From: Veillonella parvula DSM 2008 | GTDB lineage: Bacteria > Bacillota > Negativicutes > Veillonellales > Veillonellaceae | NCBI RefSeq assembly: GCF_000024945.1 | Contig: NC_013520.1 | Location: 1,761,001-1,825,000, forward strand | Length of the DNA stretch: 64,000 nucleotides | Direction of reading: 5' to 3' | In this document: one piece after another, positions 1 to 6,788 of the stretch | How positions within the stretch are numbered: the first letter of the stretch is position 1 | Layout of the letters: each line of letters starts with the position of its first letter | The notes under the pieces: generated by a model | What the model was told of the DNA's origin: nothing | Databases searched by the model: none | What the model saw: only the letters and a program-made list of their open reading frames with translations | Program-made: the position numbers and the translations under genes

Positions 1-668
1 TCAAACGGGGGCTCTTCTCTAACGAAGCCGGTGAGGGTTCTGTTCCAAACGCAGCCGCTACGGCAGCTGTTAACCACCCTGTAGAACAAGGTCTTGTACA
101 AGCATTCGGCGTATTCCTTGATACATTCATCATTTGTACAGCTTCTGCTTTCATCGTACTCATCGTGGGTGATTACAGCACTACAGGTCTAACAGGTATT
201 GCTCTTGTACAACATAATCTAGCTCAACAGCTTGGTTCTTGGGCTCCTACAGCCGTAGCCATTTTCATCGTTATGTTCTCCTTTAGTTCCTTAATTGGTA
301 ACTATTACTACGGTGAAATCAATATTAGCCACTTAACAAATAAACGATTCTACCTACATTTGTTCCGTATTGGTGTAATTCTTATGACATTTGTTGGCTC
401 TATTGCCTCTCTAGATCTTGTATGGAATCTAGCCGATTTATTCATGGCTTTCTTAGTATTAACTAACGTAAGTTCCATCGTACGTATGGGGCGCACAGCA
501 GGTCTTGCCCTCGATGACTATATTAAACAACGTAAGGCAGGTATTGAAACGCCAGTATTTAACCGTTCTATTCTAAACCACACGTACGGCATCGTATGGT
601 GGGGTGATGGTCAAACTACAGACTCCTCCGTACCTCCTACTCCGATTGAAGATACAGTGGAAAAATAA
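1..668 (+). CDS. Alanine/glycine:cation symporter (AgcS family), C-terminal part
   Basis: The reading frame is open from the left edge (codons in phase with base 3) to the TAA at 666-668, so the gene is cut by the window and its start is not visible. The visible 221 residues begin with RGLFSNEAGEGSVPNAAATA, the glycine/alanine-rich signature of the sodium:alanine symporter family, followed by about four hydrophobic membrane segments and a hydrophilic cytoplasmic tail. The expected role is sodium-coupled uptake of alanine or glycine across the inner membrane. A GTG at 165 could be misread as a start, but the family signature lies upstream of it. The gene is followed directly by an intrinsic terminator. 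Family assignment is firm; the substrate is inferred. Confidence 0.88.
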   Translation, partial: KRGLFSNEAGEGSVPNAAATAAVNHPVEQGLVQAFGVFLDTFIICTASAFIVLIVGDYSTTGLTGIALVQHNLAQQLGSWAPTAVAIFIVMFSFSSLIGNYYYGEINISHLTNKRFYLHLFRIGVILMTFVGSIASLDLVWNLADLFMAFLVLTNVSSIVRMGRTAGLALDDYIKQRKAGIETPVFNRSILNHTYGIVWWGDGQTTDSSVPPTPIEDTVEK

Positions 669-683
669 AATATATTAACTTAT

Positions 684-719
684 GAGGCTGGTGAAAGTAT
701 CTTTCACCAGTCTTTCTCA
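684..719 (+). terminator. Intrinsic terminator after the symporter gene
   Basis: CTGGTGAAAG (688-697) and CTTTCACCAG (701-710) form a perfect 10-bp stem with a 3-nt loop, extended by G-U and A-T pairs at the base and followed by a T-rich tract. Both arms contain the GTGAAAG word that recurs throughout this window. Confidence 0.8.
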
Positions 720-843
720 TATAATCTTAAAACAGTTTATTAGTACATACATAAAGGTCTATATTCTTCGAAATGTAGATTTTTATTTTTTATAAAAGTA
801 TCCATTTTCATATATAAAAATATCCTCCACTAGCAGATTTTAA

Positions 844-859
844 AGTGACAGATATCACA
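844..859. promoter_or_regulatory. Crp/Fnr-family-like operator upstream of gdhA
   Basis: AGTGA-N6-TCACA is a near-perfect match to the TGTGA-N6-TCACA dyad bound by Crp/Fnr-family regulators. It lies 160 bases before the gdhA start in a 350-base intergenic region that otherwise holds only the symporter terminator and AT-rich DNA. A similar dyad occurs at 53818-53833 before the lactate dehydrogenase gene. The regulator is not in this window, so function is inferred. Confidence 0.45.
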
Positions 860-1018
860 GAAAGTATCTATATTTTTCCTACCTTTAAAGGTCAAAAACT
901 ATAGAATATATTTATGAAAATATAAAGGGTATTCTGTTTACAATGTCGAATACTTAAGTATGCGATAAAATTAGCACTAATTAAACTATTAATTTACTCT
1001 ATTATCCAGGAGGTAATT

Positions 1019-2275
1019 ATGAGCGGTTATAACCCATATGAAAACATGTTAAACACATTAGACGTAGCAGCTGAAAAGCTCGGCTATACTCGTAGTGAAT
1101 ACGAAGTGTTACGTCACCCAGAACGAGAACTAAAAGTAGCAGTTCCTCTTCAACTCGACAATGGTGAAGTTCGCGTATACGAAGGTTATCGTTGCCAACA
1201 TTCCACATTGCGTGGTAGTGCTAAAGGCGGTCTTCGTTTCCATCCAGATTCTGATGAAAATGAAGTGCGTGCATTGGCAGCTTGGATGACTATTAAAAAC
1301 GCTATCGCTAACATTCCTTATGGCGGTGGTAAAGGTGGCATCAAAGTCGATCCAAAAACTTTAAACCCTCGCGAATTAGAACGCTTAACTCGTAACTTTG
1401 TACGCCGTATTGCACCTATCATCGGTGTTAATACAGACGTTCCTGCACCAGACGTAAATACGAATGCTCAAATCATGAGCTGGATTGCTGACGAATACAG
1501 CACATTAAAAGGCGAATGGAGCCCAGGTATCGTTACAGGTAAACCAATCGAAGTAGGCGGTTCCTTAGGCCGTAATGAAGCAACTGGTCGCGGTTGCCTC
1601 ATCGCATTGCAAAGCTACCTCGCTAAGAAAAACTTGGATATCAAAAACCTTACTGTTGCAGTTCAAGGCTTTGGTAACGTAGGTTCCGTAGGCGCTCGTC
1701 TCATTGCACAAGCAGGTGCAAAAGTTATAGCTATCGGCGACGTAAGCGTTAACATCTACAATCCTAACGGCCTCGATGTTGAAAAAGCATACGAATATGC
1801 TAACTCCCATGGTCGTTCCCTCGAAGGTTACAGCGAACCAGGCATGACTACAATTGGACCTCAAGAGTTATTGGCTCAACCAGTTGATGTATTATACATG
1901 GCAGCCCTTGAGAACCAATTAAACAAAGACAACATGGAAAATATCCAAGCTAAGATCATCTTGGAAGGCGCTAATGGCCCTACTACTAATGATGCGGATA
2001 AATACTTCTATGAAAAAGGCATCGACATCATCCCTGACGTTCTTGCTAACGGTGGCGGCGTAGTTGTATCCTATTATGAATGGGTACAAAATAAAGCAAG
2101 CTTCTACTGGACTGAAGAAGAAGTTAATGAAAGATTAACTAAGAATATGCAAAATAGCTTCGAAGCTGTTTGGGAGATGCAACATAAATACAATGTACCG
2201 CCTCGTCAAGCAGCGTACATGGTTGCTCTTGAACGCCTCGTAGTCGAAACTAGATGGCGTGGCTATAACTGCTAA
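1019..2275 (+). CDS. gdhA: Glutamate dehydrogenase (Glu/Leu/Phe/Val dehydrogenase family)
   Basis: 418 residues, the usual length for hexameric bacterial glutamate dehydrogenase. It interconverts glutamate with 2-oxoglutarate and ammonia using NAD(P). Visible features are the substrate-binding KGGLRFHP segment (about residues 69-76), the catalytic-lysine motif PYGGGKGGIKVDP (Lys105), and a Rossmann motif VQGFGNVGS near residue 215. The ATG at 1019 follows an ideal AGGAGG site at 1008-1013. It is monocistronic: a strong terminator follows at 2308-2340, and a Crp/Fnr-like dyad lies upstream at 844-859. Leucine or other amino acid dehydrogenases share the fold, but length and motifs favour GdhA. 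Cofactor preference cannot be read from the sequence. Confidence 0.93.
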   Translation: MSGYNPYENMLNTLDVAAEKLGYTRSEYEVLRHPERELKVAVPLQLDNGEVRVYEGYRCQHSTLRGSAKGGLRFHPDSDENEVRALAAWMTIKNAIANIPYGGGKGGIKVDPKTLNPRELERLTRNFVRRIAPIIGVNTDVPAPDVNTNAQIMSWIADEYSTLKGEWSPGIVTGKPIEVGGSLGRNEATGRGCLIALQSYLAKKNLDIKNLTVAVQGFGNVGSVGARLIAQAGAKVIAIGDVSVNIYNPNGLDVEKAYEYANSHGRSLEGYSEPGMTTIGPQELLAQPVDVLYMAALENQLNKDNMENIQAKIILEGANGPTTNDADKYFYEKGIDIIPDVLANGGGVVVSYYEWVQNKASFYWTEEEVNERLTKNMQNSFEAVWEMQHKYNVPPRQAAYMVALERLVVETRWRGYNC

Positions 2276-2307
2276 ACTCCTATACCTCCATACATTTTAG
2301 CCATAAA

Positions 2308-2345
2308 AAAGGCGTAAGCTCGATTTGAGCTTACGCCTTTTTATT
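2308..2345 (+). terminator. Strong intrinsic terminator after gdhA
   Basis: AAAGGCGTAAGCTC (2308-2321) pairs perfectly over 14 bp with 2327-2340 around a 5-nt GATTT loop, followed by a T-tract. The A-tract on the other side lets it also end transcription of queT from the opposite strand. Confidence 0.9.
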
Positions 2346-2396
2346 TGTATTCGTTAATGCTCCATATGAATGGAAATTAACGCCCTCTCTTTAGTT

Positions 2397-2888
2397 TTAT
2401 TTGAAAGCACCTAATAAGGCAGCCATGCTAGGACGACTGATTAAGGCTTTCACCAATACAGAACCAAGAATCGCTGGAATGGTTTGACCTACCATAAGAT
2501 TCAACACTAATGGCCAGTACGGAATTCCAAGTAATGGACTGAGCCACATTGGTACACATAGTGCTGGCACAAATACGATTGGAAGCATGACCCACCAAGC
2601 GCTGAGACCAAGCTTGCGCATTCCTACGATGATGCCAGTCGTCAATACGCCCACACCAAAGCCTCCCATCATATCGAGGATGCCAAGACCGCCGAATAGG
2701 AAGTTAGAAATGAGGTTGCCAATCCCCATGGGAATCACCAAGAACGGAAAGGCATAAGCAAGTGCATATAATGATGTTGCTATACGAATTTGATACGCCC
2801 CGAAGGAAACGCTTTGCGTTACATACAATACAACGATGTACAATGCCACAACCATGGCAGAAATAGTCAATTTGCGTGTAGAAATCAT
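2397..2888 (-). CDS. queT: QueT-type queuosine precursor transporter (ECF S component)
   Basis: 163 residues, very hydrophobic, with about five membrane segments, matching the QueT family of ECF transporter substrate-binding subunits that import queuine or its precursors together with shared EcfAAT subunits (not in this window). The start is ATG at 2888, preceded by GAGGAGGTGAG; an in-frame upstream start near 2933 would lie inside the terminator hairpin of the leader and is rejected. The gene sits behind a preQ1-riboswitch-like attenuator and near queC, which supports the queuosine assignment. Family is well supported by length, topology and context; the exact substrate is inferred. Confidence 0.82.
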   Translation of the reverse strand: MISTRKLTISAMVVALYIVVLYVTQSVSFGAYQIRIATSLYALAYAFPFLVIPMGIGNLISNFLFGGLGILDMMGGFGVGVLTTGIIVGMRKLGLSAWWVMLPIVFVPALCVPMWLSPLLGIPYWPLVLNLMVGQTIPAILGSVLVKALISRPSMAALLGAFK

Positions 2889-2908
2889 AACACTCACCTC
2901 CTCAAAAT

Positions 2909-2995
2909 AAAAAAAGCATGGCAAAACTACCATGCTATAAATGCTTATGAATTTCCGTAGTTTTGTTTAGAGACAGGATGGTTTCAAACTGTCTT
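2909..2995 (-). promoter_or_regulatory. preQ1-I-like riboswitch with terminator, upstream of queT
   Basis: On the minus strand GACAG (from 2993) pairs with CTGTC to make a short stem with a 12-nt loop, followed by an A-rich tail, the plan of preQ1 class I aptamers. Downstream an intrinsic terminator (arms 2930-2936 and 2915-2921, then T7) ends just before the queT ribosome site. The tail word CAAAACTAC (complement of 2957-2965) is perfectly complementary over 9 nt to GTAGTTTTG in the terminator (complement of 2922-2930), so the two structures are mutually exclusive. A plausible promoter (TTGATT, 16-nt spacer, TATGCT) lies upstream near 3030-3056. The aptamer class is inferred from form and context; the pseudoknot pairing was not proven. 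Confidence 0.65.
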
Positions 2996-3064
2996 ATTTA
3001 GTTGTCGCCTTTAGGCAGTACTAATATTAGCATATATCTAATATTTTCGCAATCAATTTAGATT

Positions 3065-3276
3065 CAGGCGGACTTCTTAGAGCTAACTACTATTAGTATT
3101 AAGTTTGTAAGGTCGGGGTGGTGAAAGATACCTTTCCTCATCGCTCCACTGGCGAACCGGTCATCGGCCGAGGGCCTCGACCTGCCAAAGTCGCTCTTTG
3201 AAAAGGTATCTCCCACCACATCAAATTAAACAAATCAACGTTTATCACAATACTAGTGACGTAAAAGTCCGCCTTG
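3065..3276. ncRNA. Unidentified 210-nt nested dyad, possible structured RNA
   Basis: Nested inverted repeats span the queC-queT gap. The outer arms AGGCGGACTT (about 3066) and AAGTCCGCCT (about 3266) enclose a middle pair (ATTAGTATT with AATACTAGT), then a long stem at 3118-3137 (GGTGGTGAAAGATACCTTTC) pairing with the segment ending at about 3219 (GGTATCTCCCACCAC), and a GC-rich apical part with small palindromes such as CGAGGGCCTCG. No ORF fits. The overall plan, a long interrupted hairpin of roughly 200 nt, recalls 6S RNA, but no conserved 6S sequence was recognised and the strand is unknown. Confidence 0.4.
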
Positions 3277-3381
3277 AGTCAAATGAACATTCTAACCAAT
3301 TAGAATATCTGCAAAGTAGTCATCCAAAGGCGACTACTAATTTAAGCCAGTTTCAATAGAAGTATATAGAGATAACTACTT

Positions 3382-4071
3382 TTACAATGCTGGGTCTTCG
3401 ACTCCGTTTGCGTGGAAGGCTTTAGCTCTGTCGATGCAGGTACCGCAGTGTCCGCATGGTTTGTCTCCGCCTTCGTAGCAGGACCAGGTTAAGTGGTATG
3501 GTACTCCGAGGCGTAGGCCTTCTTTTACGATGTCAGCTTTGTTGGCGTTAATGAAGGGTGCTTCTAAGGAGCATTCTTTACCGGATCCTTCAAAGATGGC
3601 GTCACCCATAGATTTATAGAAGTGTTCTGTACAGTCAGGGTATGCATTGCCCGCCGCATCATCACTGTGAGCACCGTAGTAGATATAGCCACAGTCTAGA
3701 GATAGTGCCAAGGATGCTGCCGCAGATAGGAATAGACCATTTCTAAACGGTACATAAGTGCTCACCGTACCTTCCCCTTCTGCATCTTGTTGTTCTTTGT
3801 AGGAACCTTGCGGAATGTCTTCACTAGATTGTGTTAATAAAGAGCAGTTGCTAAAGGCAAATAGCTTGGTAACATCCATCGTTTTACCTTCCATACCATA
3901 ATACTCTAAAATAGCTATAGCAGCCTCTAATTCTTTACTATGTTTTTGACCATATTGAATCGATAAGGGCACCACATTATCTTTGCCAAATCGTTCAATA
4001 GCAAGGGCCAAACAAGTAGTACTATCTACGCCACCGCTAAAAAGAACGACGGCCTTTTGTTTTTGAGCCAT
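3382..4071 (-). CDS. queC: 7-cyano-7-deazaguanine synthase QueC
   Basis: 229 residues, normal for QueC, which converts 7-carboxy-7-deazaguanine to preQ0 with ATP and ammonia in queuosine synthesis. The PP-loop motif FSGGVDST is at residues 11-18, and the C-terminal zinc-binding cluster (CYEGGDKPCGHCGTC, about residues 197-211) is complete with four cysteines. The ATG at 4071 is preceded by GGAGATAAT. No other de novo queuosine genes (queD, queE, queF) are in the window. A hairpin-forming sequence (GTAGTC and GACTAC arms, 3317-3338) lies downstream before the dyad element. Confidence 0.93.
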   Translation of the reverse strand: MAQKQKAVVLFSGGVDSTTCLALAIERFGKDNVVPLSIQYGQKHSKELEAAIAILEYYGMEGKTMDVTKLFAFSNCSLLTQSSEDIPQGSYKEQQDAEGEGTVSTYVPFRNGLFLSAAASLALSLDCGYIYYGAHSDDAAGNAYPDCTEHFYKSMGDAIFEGSGKECSLEAPFINANKADIVKEGLRLGVPYHLTWSCYEGGDKPCGHCGTCIDRAKAFHANGVEDPAL

Positions 4072-4190
4072 ATTATCTCCTTATTCTGAATAACAGTTTT
4101 CAAAATATCTCGAAAATAAAGAATACAAACATAGATATATATTTCAACAATATATGTATTTCGATGGTAAAAGTCCTAACACTATTACAA

Positions 4191-4214
4191 CAGCCTCATC
4201 CGTAGATGAGGCTG
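4191..4214 (-). terminator. Intrinsic terminator after exonuclease III gene
   Basis: CAGCCTCATC and GATGAGGCTG form a perfect 10-bp stem with a 4-nt loop just downstream of the xth stop codon. The trailing T content is modest, so efficiency is uncertain. Confidence 0.65.
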
Positions 4215-4236
4215 TGCATTTACATTCACTAAAATT

Positions 4237-4992
4237 TTATAGATCAATAACCAATTCTACTGGACAGTGATCAGAGCCAAAGATTTGTTGATGAATCTTC
4301 GCTTCTTGGATTTTATCATCAAGGCGTTTAGATGTGATGAAATAGTCAATTCTCCATCCTGTATTCCGTTCACGAGCTTTCCCCATATAGGACCACCAGC
4401 TGTATTGCTCAATAGCATCTGGATAGAGGTGACGGAATGTATCTGTAAAGCCTGCTCCTAAGAGTTCTGTCATCTTTGCACGCTCTTCATCGGAGAAGCC
4501 TGCATTTTTACGGTTCGTCTTAGGATTTTTTAGGTCAATTTCTTGGTGTGCTACATTGAGATCACCACATAGAATGACAGGCTTTTTCTTATCTAATTCA
4601 AGTAGATAATTGCGGAATGCATCTTCCCAAGTCATACGATAATCAAGGCGAGCTAATTCACGTTGGCTATTCGGTGTATAACAGCATACCAAATAGAAAT
4701 TATCGTATTCAGCAGTGATAACACGGCCCTCTTGATCGTGTTCTTCAATACCGATGCCATTAGTTACGGACAATGGCTTAATACGCGTGAATACAGCAGT
4801 GCCACTATAGCCTTTCTTAACTGCACTATTCCAATATTGCTCATACCCTGGCAACTCCAAAGAAATTTGATCGGGTTGCAATTTTGTTTCTTGCAGGCAG
4901 AAAATATCTGCATCTAATTCATTAAAGGATTCCATGAATCCCTTTGTTACAGCGGCGCGGAGGCCGTTTACATTCCAAGAAATTAATTTCAA
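4237..4992 (-). CDS. xth: Exodeoxyribonuclease III (AP endonuclease)
   Basis: 251 residues, the standard length for the ExoIII/Xth family, which cleaves DNA at abasic sites and acts as a 3' exonuclease in base excision repair. Catalytic and metal-binding elements are visible: Asn7 in SWNVNGLR, Glu35 in LQETKLQ, the GDLNVAH block, the WWSYMGKARERN..GWRIDY segment, and the terminal GSDHCPVEL with the catalytic histidine. It is transcribed away from the queC side and ends at the hairpin 4191-4214. Assignment is firm. Confidence 0.95.
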   Translation of the reverse strand: MKLISWNVNGLRAAVTKGFMESFNELDADIFCLQETKLQPDQISLELPGYEQYWNSAVKKGYSGTAVFTRIKPLSVTNGIGIEEHDQEGRVITAEYDNFYLVCCYTPNSQRELARLDYRMTWEDAFRNYLLELDKKKPVILCGDLNVAHQEIDLKNPKTNRKNAGFSDEERAKMTELLGAGFTDTFRHLYPDAIEQYSWWSYMGKARERNTGWRIDYFITSKRLDDKIQEAKIHQQIFGSDHCPVELVIDL

Positions 4993-5050
4993 TTCTTACT
5001 CCTTTATAATACTTCACATCAATCTAATACTATTCACCGTATTTAACTTG

Positions 5051-5067
5051 GTGAAAGTCTCTTTCAC
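5051..5067 (-). terminator. GTGAAAG/CTTTCAC hairpin downstream of the sulfurtransferase operon
   Basis: A perfect 7-bp inverted repeat (GTGAAAG, TCT, CTTTCAC) lies 60 bases past the stop of the small membrane protein gene. It has the same arms as the terminator at 691-707. The following tract is not T-rich, so termination is uncertain. Confidence 0.4.
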
Positions 5068-5129
5068 ATAGAATATACGTCAAGTTTTTGCTTAATGTAA
5101 GCTAATCTAAAGATTATATGTTAGCAATA

Positions 5130-5357
5130 CTACTGCTTTTTATGTTTCTTAGCATGTCTTGCTTCTGCACGAGCCTTGCGGGCATTTTCATTTGCTTTAA
5201 GATCGCTTTCACGTTTTTCACGGAAATAATTAGCCACCGTCGACAAGATAAGAATCACCAATACTGTTACATTAAACATACCTGGTCCAAAGGTATAGAT
5301 ATGATAACACATATAACCAAAGGCAACGACCGTTAATAATTGTTTTAAAAGATTCAT
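5130..5357 (-). CDS. Small two-segment membrane protein, unknown function
   Basis: 75 residues. Two hydrophobic stretches (about residues 5-22 and 27-44) are followed by a strongly basic, lysine/arginine/alanine-rich cytoplasmic tail. No family was recognised. The start follows a GGAGGG-like site and lies 13 bases after the sulfurtransferase stop, so the two are probably co-transcribed. Length, composition and position support a real gene; function is unknown. Confidence 0.65.
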   Translation of the reverse strand: MNLLKQLLTVVAFGYMCYHIYTFGPGMFNVTVLVILILSTVANYFREKRESDLKANENARKARAEARHAKKHKKQ

Positions 5358-5370
5358 TTGCCCTCCTATG

Positions 5371-6189
5371 TTAGTTTAATGTTTCTACGCCAGTATTAAG
5401 TGGGAATCCTTCATAGGTTACCCAGTCACTAGAACTACCAACATATAAAGCAGACTCAAGGCCTACTTCACTCATGGTTAACAACGCATTACAAGCCGTT
5501 ACACCAGAGCCACAGTACGTTACAACTGGTCGATTTTGGTAAATTTCGTTGTAATACTCAGCCTCTAAGTCTTTCAAAGACTTAGGACCATCTACGGTAT
5601 AACCGCTTTCATAAAAGTGATTAACAGCGCCAGGGATATGGCCTGTCATGCCATCCATCGTATCTACTTGAGATCCATCATAACGGAATGGCGCACGAGC
5701 ATCAATAATAACATGATCTCCGCTTTCACTAGCCTTGAGTACCTCATCACGACTCATAACCATATCCGTTTGCAACTCGTAGTTAAAGATAGATGGTTCA
5801 GCAGGTAACGGGGTCGGCTCTTTAGTTAAAAGATGACCCTCTCGAACCCAACGTTCAATACCACCAGACAATACACGTACATCAGTTAAGCCCATGTAGC
5901 GCAACGTCCACCAAAGACGGCCCGCTAAAAATAGCCAAGAATCATATACTACAACCTTGGAGTTGCGAGTAATGCCATAAGACTCAAAGGTATGAGCCAA
6001 TCGTTCCATATCTGGCAACGGATGACGACCACCATGCTCGCCCAAAGGACCTGTTAAATCCTTATCTAAATCTACCGCATAAGCCCCCTTAATATGGCCC
6101 TTTTTATAATCTTGATACCCTCGAGCATCTAAAATGATGACCTCATCGAAACAAGCTAATAATTCTTTAGGAGTGATAAAATTTGACAT
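5371..6189 (-). CDS. Thiosulfate/3-mercaptopyruvate sulfurtransferase (tandem rhodanese)
   Basis: 272 residues forming two rhodanese domains, an inactive N-terminal one (about 1-125) and a catalytic C-terminal one (about 140-270). The active-site cysteine is Cys226 in CGSGVTA, the loop typical of 3-mercaptopyruvate sulfurtransferases (SseA-like), whereas classical thiosulfate rhodaneses usually carry CRKGVT. It would move sulfane sulfur to an acceptor such as thioredoxin or cyanide in the cytoplasm. No signal peptide is seen. It starts at an ATG after AAAGGAG and is followed closely by the small membrane protein gene. Substrate is inferred from the loop. Confidence 0.88.
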   Translation of the reverse strand: MSNFITPKELLACFDEVIILDARGYQDYKKGHIKGAYAVDLDKDLTGPLGEHGGRHPLPDMERLAHTFESYGITRNSKVVVYDSWLFLAGRLWWTLRYMGLTDVRVLSGGIERWVREGHLLTKEPTPLPAEPSIFNYELQTDMVMSRDEVLKASESGDHVIIDARAPFRYDGSQVDTMDGMTGHIPGAVNHFYESGYTVDGPKSLKDLEAEYYNEIYQNRPVVTYCGSGVTACNALLTMSEVGLESALYVGSSSDWVTYEGFPLNTGVETLN

Positions 6190-6333
6190 GTTGTACTCCT
6201 TTCTTTGATTATATCGAAAAATACAAATCTGATAATATTATTATATACGAGTACAACGGGATATACAATTTATTTTGGCACAGTAAAAGTTATTTATTTG
6301 CGTAATATTAAAACTAGATAAACATGAAAAAGC

Positions 6334-6350
6334 CCCTATCTAAGATAGGG
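6334..6350 (-). terminator. Intrinsic terminator after the Nudix/helicase operon
   Basis: CCCTATC, TAA, GATAGGG forms a 7-bp perfect stem; on the minus strand it is followed by GCTTTTTC, a good T-tract, 25 bases past the Nudix stop codon. Confidence 0.82.
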
Positions 6351-6375
6351 ACTTATACGTAATTTAATGTTTAAC

Positions 6376-6780
6376 TTACAAGCGTTTGTATATGGCATCT
6401 ACCGCATCAATATCGGCAGGTAACCAATCCACAGAATATAAACTATCTTTAGATAACCATTTTGCAGCTTCATGTTCTACTAAAGTAATATTAGAATCAT
6501 TTTCCAACGAACATAAATAACAGTGCATTGTTAATTCAAACTTTTCATAACCTGTATATTCGATCGTAATAATATGCTCTTGAACGTTAATATCCGCTTC
6601 TAACTCTTCTTTGATTTCTCTAATAAGAGCTACATCATGGGCTTCACCTAGTTCAATTTTGCCACCCGGGAATTCCCATCCATCCTTAAGATCACCATAG
6701 CCTCGTTGAGTTGCTAGTATGGTATTATCCTTTTTTATAATAGCTGCCACCACTTCAATATGTTTTCGTTGTTCACTCAT
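6376..6780 (-). CDS. Nudix hydrolase (MutT-like nucleoside triphosphate pyrophosphohydrolase)
   Basis: 134 residues with a complete Nudix box (residues about 39-61: GG-KIELGE-...-REIKEELEADI), matching GX5EX7REUXEEXGU closely. MutT-like enzymes of this length hydrolyse oxidised or non-canonical (d)NTPs. The ATG at 6780 is preceded by AAGGATATAT and starts 8 bases after the stop of the large helicase gene, so the two are co-transcribed. Its pairing with a PLD-helicase-DUF3427 protein suggests a role linked to that protein rather than general sanitising, but this is inference. Confidence 0.85.
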   Translation of the reverse strand: MSEQRKHIEVVAAIIKKDNTILATQRGYGDLKDGWEFPGGKIELGEAHDVALIREIKEELEADINVQEHIITIEYTGYEKFELTMHCYLCSLENDSNITLVEHEAAKWLSKDSLYSVDWLPADIDAVDAIYKRL

Positions 6781-6788
6781 ATATATCC

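Noticed and set aside
3110-3200. Signal recognition particle RNA or tRNA in the GC-rich dyad
   Set aside because: The conserved SRP GGAAG apical loop and tRNA T-loop sequence are absent on both strands.
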